A stretch of 64,000 nt of DNA, from assembly GCA_016929905.1 (NCBI GenBank), contig JAFGHX010000175.1:1-64000 (forward strand), read 5' to 3'. Below, piece after piece: positions 37,547 to 46,917 of the stretch (position 1 is its first letter; each line of letters starts with the position of its first letter). The notes under the pieces were generated by a model. That model was not told the origin of the DNA. It did no database searches and saw nothing but the letters and a program-made list of their open reading frames with translations. A program made the position numbers and the translations under genes. Source of the DNA: Kiritimatiellia bacterium. Its GTDB lineage: Bacteria > Verrucomicrobiota > Kiritimatiellia > JAFGHX01.

Positions 37547-40159
37547 TTACTTCCGCTCCAGATAGCAGACCACCCGCTGCTTGCCGGCGTCGGCGTTCAG
37601 AACCAGCGCGAGGGGTTTCAAGTCGGCCGCATCGATCACCCGGATGACGTGCTCCCAGTCTTTCCCCTCCGGCAGCAGGTCCGTGAGCCGGCTCGGGCGC
37701 TTCTGGAAGAAATCCTCGTTCAGCACGCTGCCGTCCTTGCCGGGGAACAGCGCGCAGTAGAGCACGTCCATCTCCACGAGCTCGTTGAAGAAATGCGTGC
37801 CCAGGCTGACGTCCGGCACGAGGTTGTCGCGCATGGTCGCTATCTCGCAGACGACATTGGCCGTATTGATTTCGGAGAAGTTGACGGGCACGCCGAGCGA
37901 GGGGGTGGTCGTGCCCCAGCGGCCGGGTCCGAGGATCAGGGTCGTGCGCTCTCTGGCGTCCTCCACATGCATGAGCCGGCCGATCGTGCGCGCAACGGCA
38001 TAGCAGTCGTAGGTCGCCAGCCGCGCGTACGCGGAGGGTACGACGTAGACGATCCGGTCGATGTGCGCCACAAGGCTGTGCCCGATCACGGGGCCGCGCG
38101 TCGCCAGCACGAGGTCCTGCGCCGGGATGTCAGAGGGCGGCTCGGCGATCACGCCGCGGCCTTTCACCTGCAGGGGCCGGCACTGCACGACGTTGATCGT
38201 GTAGCGGTCCGCCTCGAAAAAGTTAAGCGTGTACTCGATTTCCACCGGATAGCGATACACATCCTGCAGCGCGCCGAGTATCGCACGCATATCGGCCACG
38301 AACGGCGTCTCTTTCAAGAGCTTGTCGAATGTGAGCACCCACGCCCACACATCCTTCGTCTTCCGTTCCGCCGCGCGTCGTTCCAGCTTCGTGTCGCGCG
38401 AGGCGAACAGCTCCAGCGGCAGCCCCTCGCACGCGCGCGCGACGTCCGCGAATCCGCTTGTCACCTCCTGGTTGGCTTCCAGGTCCAGATAATCGACTTT
38501 GCGCTGGGCGTGCTCGCGCACCTCGTCGGCGTCGGCTTCCGGCCGGCGTTCGGGCGCATTCAACGCGACGATCCGGGTATAGTCGTCCGGCGTGCGCTCG
38601 ACCGCGCGGGTCCCGAGCCCGAACACGATGCGCGCGACGCCGGCGGCAGGATCGATATACTCGCTCCAGACATAGGGGTTGAGCGAGAGCGCGACACCCG
38701 CCGCTTGCGGGAAAAACCGGTGCCCGTACGCGGCGCCGCTCACCCGCTGCACGAGCAGCGCCATCTGCTCGTCGTGCTCGAGCAGCCCGCGCGAGGCGCG
38801 GTACTGCAGCGCGTCCTCGCTCATGATGCTGGCGTACACCGTACGCACGGCGGAAAGGAAGTCTTCCATCCGCTTGTCGCGTGAGCCCTGATTCGCGCAA
38901 AACTCACTCTCGTATTTGCCCGCGAACGCGTTGCCGAACGCGTCCTCCAGCAGACTGCTGGAGCGCACGATGATGGGGGACTGCCCGAAATAGTCCAGCA
39001 TGGCCGCAAACTGCTTCAGCAGATAGTCGGGAAAAGTCCCGGTCAGCATCTGCTGTCGCGCTCGCATGGCGCCCTCGAGGAACGCATTCGGATCCTGCTG
39101 CATCTGCTTGGCCCACCAGCACCCGTTCTGGACGAGGTAGGTACAGAACACGTCCGAGCCGATGTAGAACGAATCGTGCGGCTCCAGCATATCGGCCCAG
39201 CGCGCGCTGTCCTTCTCCAGGATCGCACGCGCCAGCAGCAACCCCACCGACTTGCCGCCGATCAGGCCCGTCCCGATCATGCGGCGGCGCACCTCGACGA
39301 TATGCCGCAGGTCGAGGTACCGGCGGGCCACCGCCAGGATGCGCTCATCCTGCGAAATCATCATGCGGCGTAATCGTTCCGAGAACTCCTCCAGGTCCGG
39401 CGGCCCCGGCTCGCCGGCGTCCAGCTCCGCGCAGATTGACTCCGCGCGCGCGAACGTGCTGCTCCAGATGCCCAGGTGGTAGCTGGCAATGTCCAGCCGG
39501 TTCCACGGCGTGCCGCGCAGTATGTTGGTGGTCGTGATGCTCTGCGTGACCGGCACGAATCCGTCGCCAACCCATTCGTGCGGCATGTACATCGTCGGCG
39601 AGTTGCGGTGCTGCACCTTGAGCGGGTGCACGTAGATCCGCCCCTCATGCCGGTAGACGTCGATCAGAATCTGGGCCGTATCCCCGATCGGGCGCGTCGC
39701 ATGGAACGAATGGTGGTCGCGCAGCAGCGCGAAGTAGGCGATCGCCCCCACGTCGTACAGGTACGGGCAGGTCAGCATGAAGAAGTTGCCGAGCATGCGG
39801 TCGCTGTTCCAGTCCACGACCAACTCCGAAAGGCAGTCGAAAACGTACAGGGCTTTCTGCCGGCTCTCGTCGATCACCTCGTGCACCTGCCGGATGTAAC
39901 CTTCGAACCCCGTTTCCGGCCGAAGCTGATGGATCGTCACGCCCGCCCGCTGCTCGAGCAGCGGGTCATGCTTCGCGAACCGGAAATAGACGATCGCCTG
40001 CCGGCGCCGCTCCGCGTTCGCACAGGCCGCTTCCACGAACGGAAGATAGTCCTGGATCGCACGGACCTGCCAGACCAGGTTGTCGCCCGGCATCAGCCCG
40101 CGCAAGATGCGGTCCAAGCCGGGCAGGCCCGTGCTGAGAATCGGGTCGATGTGCACCAT
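37547..40159 (-). CDS. RecA/KaiC-like N-terminal domain fused to PEP/pyruvate-binding (PPDK N-terminal ATP-grasp-like) domain
   Basis: MVHIDPILSTGLPGLDRILRGLMPGDNLVWQV...; GLIGGKSVGLLLARAIL, FGQSPIIVRSSSLLEDAFGNAFAGKYES typical of PEP synthase N-terminal region. Confidence 0.8.
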   Translation of the reverse strand: MVHIDPILSTGLPGLDRILRGLMPGDNLVWQVRAIQDYLPFVEAACANAERRRQAIVYFRFAKHDPLLEQRAGVTIHQLRPETGFEGYIRQVHEVIDESRQKALYVFDCLSELVVDWNSDRMLGNFFMLTCPYLYDVGAIAYFALLRDHHSFHATRPIGDTAQILIDVYRHEGRIYVHPLKVQHRNSPTMYMPHEWVGDGFVPVTQSITTTNILRGTPWNRLDIASYHLGIWSSTFARAESICAELDAGEPGPPDLEEFSERLRRMMISQDERILAVARRYLDLRHIVEVRRRMIGTGLIGGKSVGLLLARAILEKDSARWADMLEPHDSFYIGSDVFCTYLVQNGCWWAKQMQQDPNAFLEGAMRARQQMLTGTFPDYLLKQFAAMLDYFGQSPIIVRSSSLLEDAFGNAFAGKYESEFCANQGSRDKRMEDFLSAVRTVYASIMSEDALQYRASRGLLEHDEQMALLVQRVSGAAYGHRFFPQAAGVALSLNPYVWSEYIDPAAGVARIVFGLGTRAVERTPDDYTRIVALNAPERRPEADADEVREHAQRKVDYLDLEANQEVTSGFADVARACEGLPLELFASRDTKLERRAAERKTKDVWAWVLTFDKLLKETPFVADMRAILGALQDVYRYPVEIEYTLNFFEADRYTINVVQCRPLQVKGRGVIAEPPSDIPAQDLVLATRGPVIGHSLVAHIDRIVYVVPSAYARLATYDCYAVARTIGRLMHVEDARERTTLILGPGRWGTTTPSLGVPVNFSEINTANVVCEIATMRDNLVPDVSLGTHFFNELVEMDVLYCALFPGKDGSVLNEDFFQKRPSRLTDLLPEGKDWEHVIRVIDAADLKPLALVLNADAGKQRVVCYLERK

Positions 40160-40343
40160 GCTCTGTCTCCGGGTCGAAACCGTTTCAGAAGGGAACGGTG
40201 CGACTTGTGCGGCTGGGTATAGGGTACCGAAGGCCGTCACGGCCTGTCAATGCGAACGGCAGGCGGCGGGGCCGCCATCGGGGATAAGCTACTCGAGGAC
40301 AGAAGAGTAGCGGGAACGAGCCATCACCCCGCGTACGAGGCCT

Positions 40344-40709
40344 TCAGAAAGGTCTTGGCACGGTTGCCGAGACGACGGTTCCCATCGCGCGGCCTTCCCT
40401 GACATCGCCATACGGCAAGCGGGTCAGCAGCACGTTGCCGTATTTCCGCCCGTCCGCATGCTGAATCGCAGGGCCCCAGACGGCAGCCATGCCCGTCGCG
40501 CGCGCCAGCGCCTCGGCCTGGTCGATCCCGCCGGAGCGCGGCTGCAGGCCGTCCACTTCCTGCAAGGCGGCAATGTCCGCCTGCACGCTCCGGATAACCG
40601 CCGCGATCCGCTGGAGATCAACCCGGTCGTCCATCCCCCGGCCGTGCCGGATGTTGTAGCTGAGTAGGGACAGCCGGAAACTGCCGTCAGGCTTGCCTGT
40701 CTCGGTCAT
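40344..40709 (-). pseudogene. N-terminal fragment of an endonuclease/exonuclease/phosphatase family protein
   Basis: LSLLSYNIRHGRGMDDRVDLQRIAAVIRSVQADIAALQEVD...NVLLTRLPYGDVREG; only ~121 aa, lacks the C-terminal catalytic half. Confidence 0.75.
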
Positions 40710-40904
40710 ATCGCATTCCAGGCGTGCACACGACGGGGATCCCAAACTCCCAGTTCGCCCGGATAACCCATATCAGAATAGGCTCGGCCGTAGGCGCTCA
40801 AAATGAAACGCCCATCATCATGGTAGGCGTTGAACAGTTCCGGCGGACGGTTCTGCCGCTCCCACAGACTGTGCGGGGCTTGCCCGGGGACTTGCGTGCT
40901 ACCC
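40706..40904 (-). pseudogene. C-terminal remnant of an unidentified gene
   Basis: Coherent peptide GSTQVPGQAPHSLWERQNRPPELFNAYHDDGRFILSAYGRAYSDMGYPGELGVWDPRRVHAWNAI*, ATGA-overlapping the EEP fragment. Confidence 0.5.
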
Positions 40905-41732
40905 TTCGAACGCGTCCCCCAACATCACCTTGGCCAATTCCTTGGCGTAGCGCAGTTTGACCAGGCGGATTTCGTACGGTTTGTCCGTAATTTCCGTGAA
41001 CGACTCGTACGCCCAGACCCCGTCGTAGCCGATCTCAGCCAAAGCGTCCACGAATCCGCTCCAATCCGTCGTGCCGCCCGGGCCATAGGGAAAGAAGTGA
41101 TCGTCGTACGCCTTGGCGTTGTCGTGAATGTGCAACGCCTTGAGACGGGAACCCACCGCGCGCACGAAATCGGCACATTTCTCCTCGCCGCGATTCTGGT
41201 GGCCGGTGTCCAGGCAGATCCCCATGTCCATGCCTTTGACCGCCTCGACAACCGGCAAAACCCCTTTCGTCCCTGACGGCCCGTTCTCGAGACAGACGAC
41301 GGTGGGTCCGCCCTTGACATACCCGGCGATCGTCTCGAACCCCTTGAGCATCGCCTCATGAATCTCTTCGGACGGCCGACCGTCGGGCGGCGGGGTCGGC
41401 CAGGGCCGTTTGTGAAGAATCCCAGCCTTGACCCCGAGCGCCATGAACAGCTCGCACCACAAACGGATTCTGTCAAAGTGCTCGGCGTGGCCCGGCCCCG
41501 GCGGGAAGCCGGGGTCCGTGTTGGCGAGGTCGAAATGGGCTTGCGGGAAGTCAAACCCCAGATCATCCGCGAACTTCTTCAATTCACCGGCCGCAGCGAC
41601 CGGCTTGTCCTGCCGCAGGAGCCATTCGACGTGACTGAAGTCCCCGCAGGTCCAGCCCTCGTCTACGAATGTCTGAATCGCCTTTCGGGGATCGGCCTCC
41701 CCGAACCATGCCGTCGACACGCATACCCTCAC
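40899..41732 (-). CDS. Sugar phosphate isomerase/epimerase (xylose isomerase-like TIM barrel)
   Basis: TVVCLENGPSGTKG, DMGICLDTGHQNRG, LKALHIHDNAKAYDDHFFPYGPGGTTDWSGF. Confidence 0.88.
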   Translation of the reverse strand: MRVCVSTAWFGEADPRKAIQTFVDEGWTCGDFSHVEWLLRQDKPVAAAGELKKFADDLGFDFPQAHFDLANTDPGFPPGPGHAEHFDRIRLWCELFMALGVKAGILHKRPWPTPPPDGRPSEEIHEAMLKGFETIAGYVKGGPTVVCLENGPSGTKGVLPVVEAVKGMDMGICLDTGHQNRGEEKCADFVRAVGSRLKALHIHDNAKAYDDHFFPYGPGGTTDWSGFVDALAEIGYDGVWAYESFTEITDKPYEIRLVKLRYAKELAKVMLGDAFEG

Positions 41733-41808
41733 GACCCTTTCCTCCCTTCGGAGTCCAAGACGAAATTGACGCTTGATCCAGAAGCCCGACTGTCATGATA
41801 CTCACGAT

Positions 41809-42555
41809 ATGGTGCGCGTCAAAGAAACTTGGACATCCCATACGATGCCATCACTGCCACCGACAGATCTGCACATCATCAACGAGGACGGGCAGGTGTC
41901 CGGCTCCAAGAAACGCAAGGAGGAACTCCGTCTGGACTACTTCCTGGCAGCGGCCCACGCCGTAGGCCGGCATGCCGACTCGCTCCCGGCTTTCATCCGC
42001 ACGTACCACGAAAGCGAGGACCGAAAGGACGCGCCGCTCACCGCGCTCGGAGAAGACCAGGCTCGCACGCTCGCCGGAGTGTTCGACGGGCAATGCTTCG
42101 ACAGCGCCCATGTCAGCCCGTTGAGGCGCGCAAGGCGCACGTTCGCCTTGGCCAGTGTGACGGTCCGAAGGGCGCCCTACGACACGCGGCTTATCGAGAT
42201 TGACTGGGAGCCGGGCTTCTATGAAGGATTCGCTCCGGGCGAGCTCCCCGACATCGCGGAACCCGACAGACACGACGCGTGGTCCGTACCCGCGTGGGAA
42301 CGGGCAAGCGCCTTCCTGGAGGAAGTCCTGGCCTCGGACGACGAACTGATCCTGGCCGTGACCCACCAGGGCATATGCCGGCACCTGGCCGGCGTCTTCA
42401 TGGGCCTGGAACGCCCCAAGGCGCCGCTCCCCATGTGGATGGACAACGCAAGCGCCTCGATGCTCGACGTCTACGCGGACGGCAGACGGCTGATCCGGCG
42501 TTGGAACGATACCCGCCACGTTGCCCACCTGCTCAGCAAGCACAGCGGGCCGTGA
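41809..42555 (+). CDS. Histidine phosphatase superfamily-like protein
   Basis: PLTALGEDQARTLAGVF...SPLRRARRTF...IEIDWEPGFYEG...AVTHQGICRHLAGVF; start uncertain (41809 or 41845). Confidence 0.75.
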   Translation: MVRVKETWTSHTMPSLPPTDLHIINEDGQVSGSKKRKEELRLDYFLAAAHAVGRHADSLPAFIRTYHESEDRKDAPLTALGEDQARTLAGVFDGQCFDSAHVSPLRRARRTFALASVTVRRAPYDTRLIEIDWEPGFYEGFAPGELPDIAEPDRHDAWSVPAWERASAFLEEVLASDDELILAVTHQGICRHLAGVFMGLERPKAPLPMWMDNASASMLDVYADGRRLIRRWNDTRHVAHLLSKHSGP

Positions 42556-42632
42556 GGGTGACGGCGAACCGTCTCGGCAATCGCATAGACAACGTCAAAC
42601 GGGAGAGGCGCCTCCCCGACCGGCCCCTCCCC

Positions 42633-42666
42633 CATTTTTCATTTGTCATTCTTCATTCTTCACTGG
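42633..42666. repeat. Heptad repeat CATTTTT-CATTTGT-CATTCTT-CATTCTT-CACTGG
   Basis: Four consecutive CATTYKT-type heptads overlapping the GH4 stop codon. Confidence 0.85.
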
Positions 42667-44030
42667 CTCCCGTACCACGCGGCCGGGATAATCTCCTTCT
42701 CCGCCTCGAGCAGATCTTCGATCATCGCGTCGCCGTCCGGGATCGAGTTCACGATCGGATCGGTCAGCATCGCACGCCGCAGCACGCCTTTGTCCTGTTT
42801 CACGATCGCCTCGACGGTCAGCTCGTGCGTGTCGAGCACCTGCATCTGGAGCGCGCGCACGCCCAGCGGGAAATCGCTGACCCGCCGCGGAACGGGGCCG
42901 TTCATGTCCACGTCGGACAGCAGTTCCAGAAACGCGTCGTCGGGCAGGTTGCCGACCGCGCCGCGGTTCGCCTGGTTGATGTAAAACGGGCCTTTGTCCC
43001 CGGCCCACATCGCCTTGATGATGTCCGTCGCGTGGTCCGGCCCCATGCCCTTGAAGAACTCGTCGAGCGGCTTCGCGCCGGAGTTGAACGCGTTCACGTC
43101 CGTCCACATCGCCTCGTGCCGCTTGTACCGTTCGTTCACGTCGAAGATCGAGAGCGGCGGGAGTTGGTTGCTCTTCACCTGCCAGCCCTGCCAGTACGGC
43201 ACGTATTCCTTCGTGTGCCCGATGCAGGCCGGATAGATGCCGAAGATGTCCCACAACTCGAGCGCGTAGGTCCTGTTGAATCTCTGCTTCGAATGCCCTT
43301 CGTCGGTCTCTTTCGCCGCCGCGGCCGCCACCGACTCCCGAAGCGCGGGCGTCACATCCCTGCCCTCGAATTCGGCTTTGAGCAGCCAGGTGAAATGGTT
43401 GACGCCCGCGATCTCGAGATCGAACTTCGCGAGCAAGTCCGGCGTCGCGGCGCCCGCCTTCTCCACCACTCTGCACTGGGCCAGATAGTTCTTCTTCACA
43501 TGCGGCATGTGCAGCCCGTCGCAGAGCGCAAAGCTCTTCACGTCCGCGTGCCGCATCAGGCCCAACCCGTTCACCGCCGTCGGGTTGATGTAGTTGATGA
43601 CCCACGCGTCGGGACACAGCGCCTTCACGTCCCGGGCGATGTCCAGAATCACCGGCAGCTCGCGCATCGCGCGGAAAATGCCGCCCGGCCCGATCGTGTC
43701 GCCCGAGCACATCCGCACGCCGTACTTCTCGGAAATCGCGCAGTCTACCCCGCGGAACCGCACGCCGTCGCGCGCGAAACTCAACACCACGAAATCGGCG
43801 CCTTTCAATACCTCGCGCCGGTCCGTCGAGCCTTCCAGCTTAAGCGGCACCTTCTTGTGCGCAATCGCCTTGCGCCCAAGCTCCATCATCAGGGCCAGCC
43901 GGTCCCGGTCGATATCCACGTAGGCCAGTGTCCCCGTGTTCAGCGCGTCCGACATGATCATGTTCCACAACGCCTGCCGCCCGAAAAACAGACTGCCCGC
44001 CCCGACTACCACCACTTTCGGCCCCTTCAT
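42660..44030 (-). CDS. GH4 family glycosidase (alpha-galactosidase/glucuronidase-like, NAD-dependent)
   Basis: KVVVVGAGSLFFGRQALWNM, CSGDTIGPGGIFRAMRELPVILDIARDV, INYINPTAVN, AGVNHFTWLL. Confidence 0.92.
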   Translation of the reverse strand: MKGPKVVVVGAGSLFFGRQALWNMIMSDALNTGTLAYVDIDRDRLALMMELGRKAIAHKKVPLKLEGSTDRREVLKGADFVVLSFARDGVRFRGVDCAISEKYGVRMCSGDTIGPGGIFRAMRELPVILDIARDVKALCPDAWVINYINPTAVNGLGLMRHADVKSFALCDGLHMPHVKKNYLAQCRVVEKAGAATPDLLAKFDLEIAGVNHFTWLLKAEFEGRDVTPALRESVAAAAAKETDEGHSKQRFNRTYALELWDIFGIYPACIGHTKEYVPYWQGWQVKSNQLPPLSIFDVNERYKRHEAMWTDVNAFNSGAKPLDEFFKGMGPDHATDIIKAMWAGDKGPFYINQANRGAVGNLPDDAFLELLSDVDMNGPVPRRVSDFPLGVRALQMQVLDTHELTVEAIVKQDKGVLRRAMLTDPIVNSIPDGDAMIEDLLEAEKEIIPAAWYGSQ

Positions 44031-44301
44031 TCGCGTCCCTCCCTTCGCCTTGATTGCATTTTGGTGATCGCAAAGAAGTATGGTTGCTCCTTAATAGTAT
44101 GATCAATCTAGATAATTGTGATGCATGTTGGATATTGGTGACAGACAGCGCAGGTTGACGCCTGAGTGCAACCGGACGCCAATACGGTGTAATGTTGGCC
44201 GCGACGATTTTGAGGCCGGGCAAGGCGCGGGAGGGGTGGGGTAATGCGCGTTCGGCCCGAGCAACCCGGCTGGGTCGCCAGACTATCAGCGGTGAATTCT
44301 C

Positions 44302-44330
44302 GTTGACAAACATGTAACATATTCCAATAA
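44302..44330 (+). promoter_or_regulatory. Strong sigma70-like promoter for the ATPase gene
   Basis: TTGACA (44302-44307), 17 nt, AATAAT (44325-44330). Confidence 0.7.
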
Positions 44331-44385
44331 TATGAATATATATTATGGATTACATTCCATTACCAAGGACAGGGGACACGCGAGA

Positions 44386-45621
44386 ATGCTTGACGAATTG
44401 TTCGAGTTGAGCCGACATCTGATCCGCCTCAGACACCGTCCGTATCTTCGGTATTTCCTGCGCGAAACGGTGCTGAAAGCGCGTTGCTCGATTGTTGCGG
44501 GGGCGCGGGGCGTGGGCAAGACGACAGCCATGATACAGCACCTCGTTGGGTACGACCCGGAATGGCCGTCGTCGACGCGGGTGCTCTATCTACCGGCGGA
44601 CCACTTCGCGTTGGCTGGGACCCCGCTCTATGAAATAGGGCGGGATTTCTGCGCCCATGGAGGGAAGCTCCTCTGTATCGACGAAATTCACAAGTATCCC
44701 GCCTGGTCTCGAGACCTGAAGAGCATGACGGACACCTTTCCCGATCTTCGGATTGTGGCGTCCGGCAGTTCCATGATGCAAATCCGCAAGGGTACTCACG
44801 ACTTGTCGCGGCGCGCGATCGTGTACCGCATGAACGGCATGTCCTTCCGTGAATACATTGAATTACGTCTCAAGACGGAACTCCGTGTCCGCACGCTTGA
44901 AGATCTGCTGGAATCGCATGAGGCGACTGCCCCTGCAATCGTTGACCACCTGGCCGAACGGGGCGAAAAGGTGCTGGCACTCTTCCGCGACTACCTGGAA
45001 TGTGGATTCTACCCGTATGCATTCGAGGTGGCAGATCGTGGCCTGTACCGCATCGCCCTGGAACAGAACGCGCACACGGCCGTTGAGAGCGACCTGCCGG
45101 CCGTACACCCGGGCCTGAGCGGCGGCAGTATCGCGAGGATCAAAGCACTCCTCTCCGTGATCGCTGCGTCCGTTCCGTTTACGCCGGATCTGGCCAAGCT
45201 CCGGCGCCTGCTCGACATCAACGACGATCGCACGCTCAAGACCTACCTCAGCTATCTCGATGACGCCGATCTGATCATGACAGTCGGCAGGCGGACCGCA
45301 GGGCTCAAGGTCCTGGAAAAACCGGGCAAGATCTATCTCGGCGACCCGAATCTGGCATACGCCCTGCATCCGGCCAGCAGGCCCGAGATCGGAAACATCC
45401 GGGAGACCTTCTTCGCCCGCACGGTGTCGAACGTCCATCCGCTGCGCCTGGCGGGAGAAGTCGACTTCGCCGTCGGCCAGGATCTCTTCTTCGAAGTCGG
45501 CGGCCGCAACAAGACGGCGCGCCAGCTCAAAGCCATCACCCGCGGATTCCTTGCCCTGGACGATATCGAAACCGGCGCCGGCATACGCATCCCGCTCTGG
45601 CTCTTCGGCTTCCTCTACTGA
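44386..45621 (+). CDS. AAA ATPase with DUF4143-type C-terminus
   Basis: CSIVAGARGVGKTTAMIQHL (Walker A), KLLCIDEIHKYPAWSRDLK (Walker B), RIVASGSSMMQI; C-terminal LFFEVGGRNKTARQLK. Confidence 0.88.
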   Translation: MLDELFELSRHLIRLRHRPYLRYFLRETVLKARCSIVAGARGVGKTTAMIQHLVGYDPEWPSSTRVLYLPADHFALAGTPLYEIGRDFCAHGGKLLCIDEIHKYPAWSRDLKSMTDTFPDLRIVASGSSMMQIRKGTHDLSRRAIVYRMNGMSFREYIELRLKTELRVRTLEDLLESHEATAPAIVDHLAERGEKVLALFRDYLECGFYPYAFEVADRGLYRIALEQNAHTAVESDLPAVHPGLSGGSIARIKALLSVIAASVPFTPDLAKLRRLLDINDDRTLKTYLSYLDDADLIMTVGRRTAGLKVLEKPGKIYLGDPNLAYALHPASRPEIGNIRETFFARTVSNVHPLRLAGEVDFAVGQDLFFEVGGRNKTARQLKAITRGFLALDDIETGAGIRIPLWLFGFLY

Positions 45622-45653
45622 GCGGCACAGGCGCCTAAGGGGGCTGTGCCGCT
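45621..45653. terminator. Hairpin between convergent genes (bidirectional terminator candidate)
   Basis: AGCGGCACAG (45621-45630) / CTGTGCCGCT (45644-45653), 10-bp perfect stem. Confidence 0.65.
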
Positions 45654-45662
45654 GTTGCCGCC

Positions 45663-46457
45663 TCATCCGTGGAGCCGGCGCCAGGCCTCGGTGAAGGTTC
45701 TGGCGGATACTTCGAAGGTGCGCCCGTCGATGACGCGCACGTGCGCCCGCCCGGCGGGCACACGCCCGCGCGAGACGAGTTCGAGCCGCATCTTGACCGG
45801 CGCTTTCACCGTGTAGGGTCTGATCGCCGCGCAGGTCTCCACGGCCTTCTTGGCGCCCGCCGTGATCCGCCGATGCGCCTGCTCTTTCGAGAGCAGGATC
45901 GCGCCTTCCAGATCGAGCGCCTGCTTCACCTGCACGGGAACAACGCCCTTCAGGAACCGGCGCGCCTCGCGGCAGACCTTGTCGTCGCCGCTGACCATGA
46001 TGGTGGGCGTGCCCTGGTCGCCGGCCAGGCCGGCGTCGATCGACACCTCCCCCACCGCCACGCCGTTGAGCCAGAAGTTCTGCCAGGCCTTCGAGCTCAT
46101 CGTGTGCTCCAGAACGGCGGCGGGCGTGCCGGCCATCGCGTGGTAGCCGAGCAGAATCAGCCCGTCGAACGTGCCGATGCCGGGCATACGTTCCTTGCCC
46201 GAGTGCCCGCGCAGATATTCCGCGCGCGGATCGAGCTCCTCCCATATGAAATGGCACCCGCCGCCGTGCGCGTCGCGTACGACCACCTTGCTCGCGCCGC
46301 CCCGGATACAGCCCTCCACGCATGCGTTCACGTCCCAGGTCAGATACTTCCGCGCCGCATGGTAGAGGGGGTGCCCCTCCGCCGAGGCCACCTGCGCCCG
46401 GCAGAACACGCCGCTGATCCCTTCCATGTCCACCATCACGAAGATCTTCTTGCCCAT
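45663..46457 (-). CDS. M55 family metallopeptidase (D-aminopeptidase DppA-like)
   Basis: MGKKIFVMVDMEGISGVFCRAQV, VVVRDAHGGG, LLGYHAMAGT. Confidence 0.9.
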   Translation of the reverse strand: MGKKIFVMVDMEGISGVFCRAQVASAEGHPLYHAARKYLTWDVNACVEGCIRGGASKVVVRDAHGGGCHFIWEELDPRAEYLRGHSGKERMPGIGTFDGLILLGYHAMAGTPAAVLEHTMSSKAWQNFWLNGVAVGEVSIDAGLAGDQGTPTIMVSGDDKVCREARRFLKGVVPVQVKQALDLEGAILLSKEQAHRRITAGAKKAVETCAAIRPYTVKAPVKMRLELVSRGRVPAGRAHVRVIDGRTFEVSARTFTEAWRRLHG

Positions 46458-46595
46458 CGCCCTTCCTCCTGTGCCGAACCCGTGAGAGACCCCACCGAAA
46501 ACCAGGAGTATAGTGCGCCGGAGGCCCGCGCATCAACCGTCGGGAGCCCTGAAAGGCCCGTTCGCAAAGGCGGCGCGGCATTCCCCCGCCGTGTC

Positions 46596-46844
46596 TCAAG
46601 CCAGCGCCGCCTGCCGCATGCTCTCGGGTGCTTCGAGCGGCCCGGTGCTGAGTTCCTGGAGCACCACGAACGCCCAATCCTTCTGCGCAATGGCTTCCAC
46701 CGACTCGCGGTTGTACCCATGCCATTCCAGCGTCTTGCCGCCGCTGGTCACCATGCGCACGTCCAGATCTCTGCCCGCGGACCGTGCCAGGTCCCGCACG
46801 ATCCAGGGCAATCGGTTGCCGTGCGTATAGCTGTTCCCGATGAA
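46596..46844 (-). pseudogene. SGNH/GDSL hydrolase remnant
   Basis: FIGNSYTHGNRLPWIVRDLARSAGRDLDVRMVTSGGKTLEWHGYNRESVEAIAQKDWAFVVLQELSTGPLEAPESMRQAALA*; in-frame stop immediately before FIGNS. Confidence 0.75.
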
Positions 46845-46890
46845 TCACGCGTTCCGGCTGGTCACGTGTGCCCCTTTCCTTACCCATCGC

Positions 46891-46917
46891 CATTCTTCAT
46901 TCTTCATTCTTCACTGG
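46891..46917. repeat. Heptad repeat CATTCTT x3 + CACTGG
   Basis: Same element as 42633; encodes the last residues VKNEE* of the beta-helix ORF. Confidence 0.85.

Noticed and set aside
44863-46893. 676-aa minus-strand ORF
   Set aside because: Spans a convergent gene junction, out of frame with both the ATPase and the DppA-like gene.
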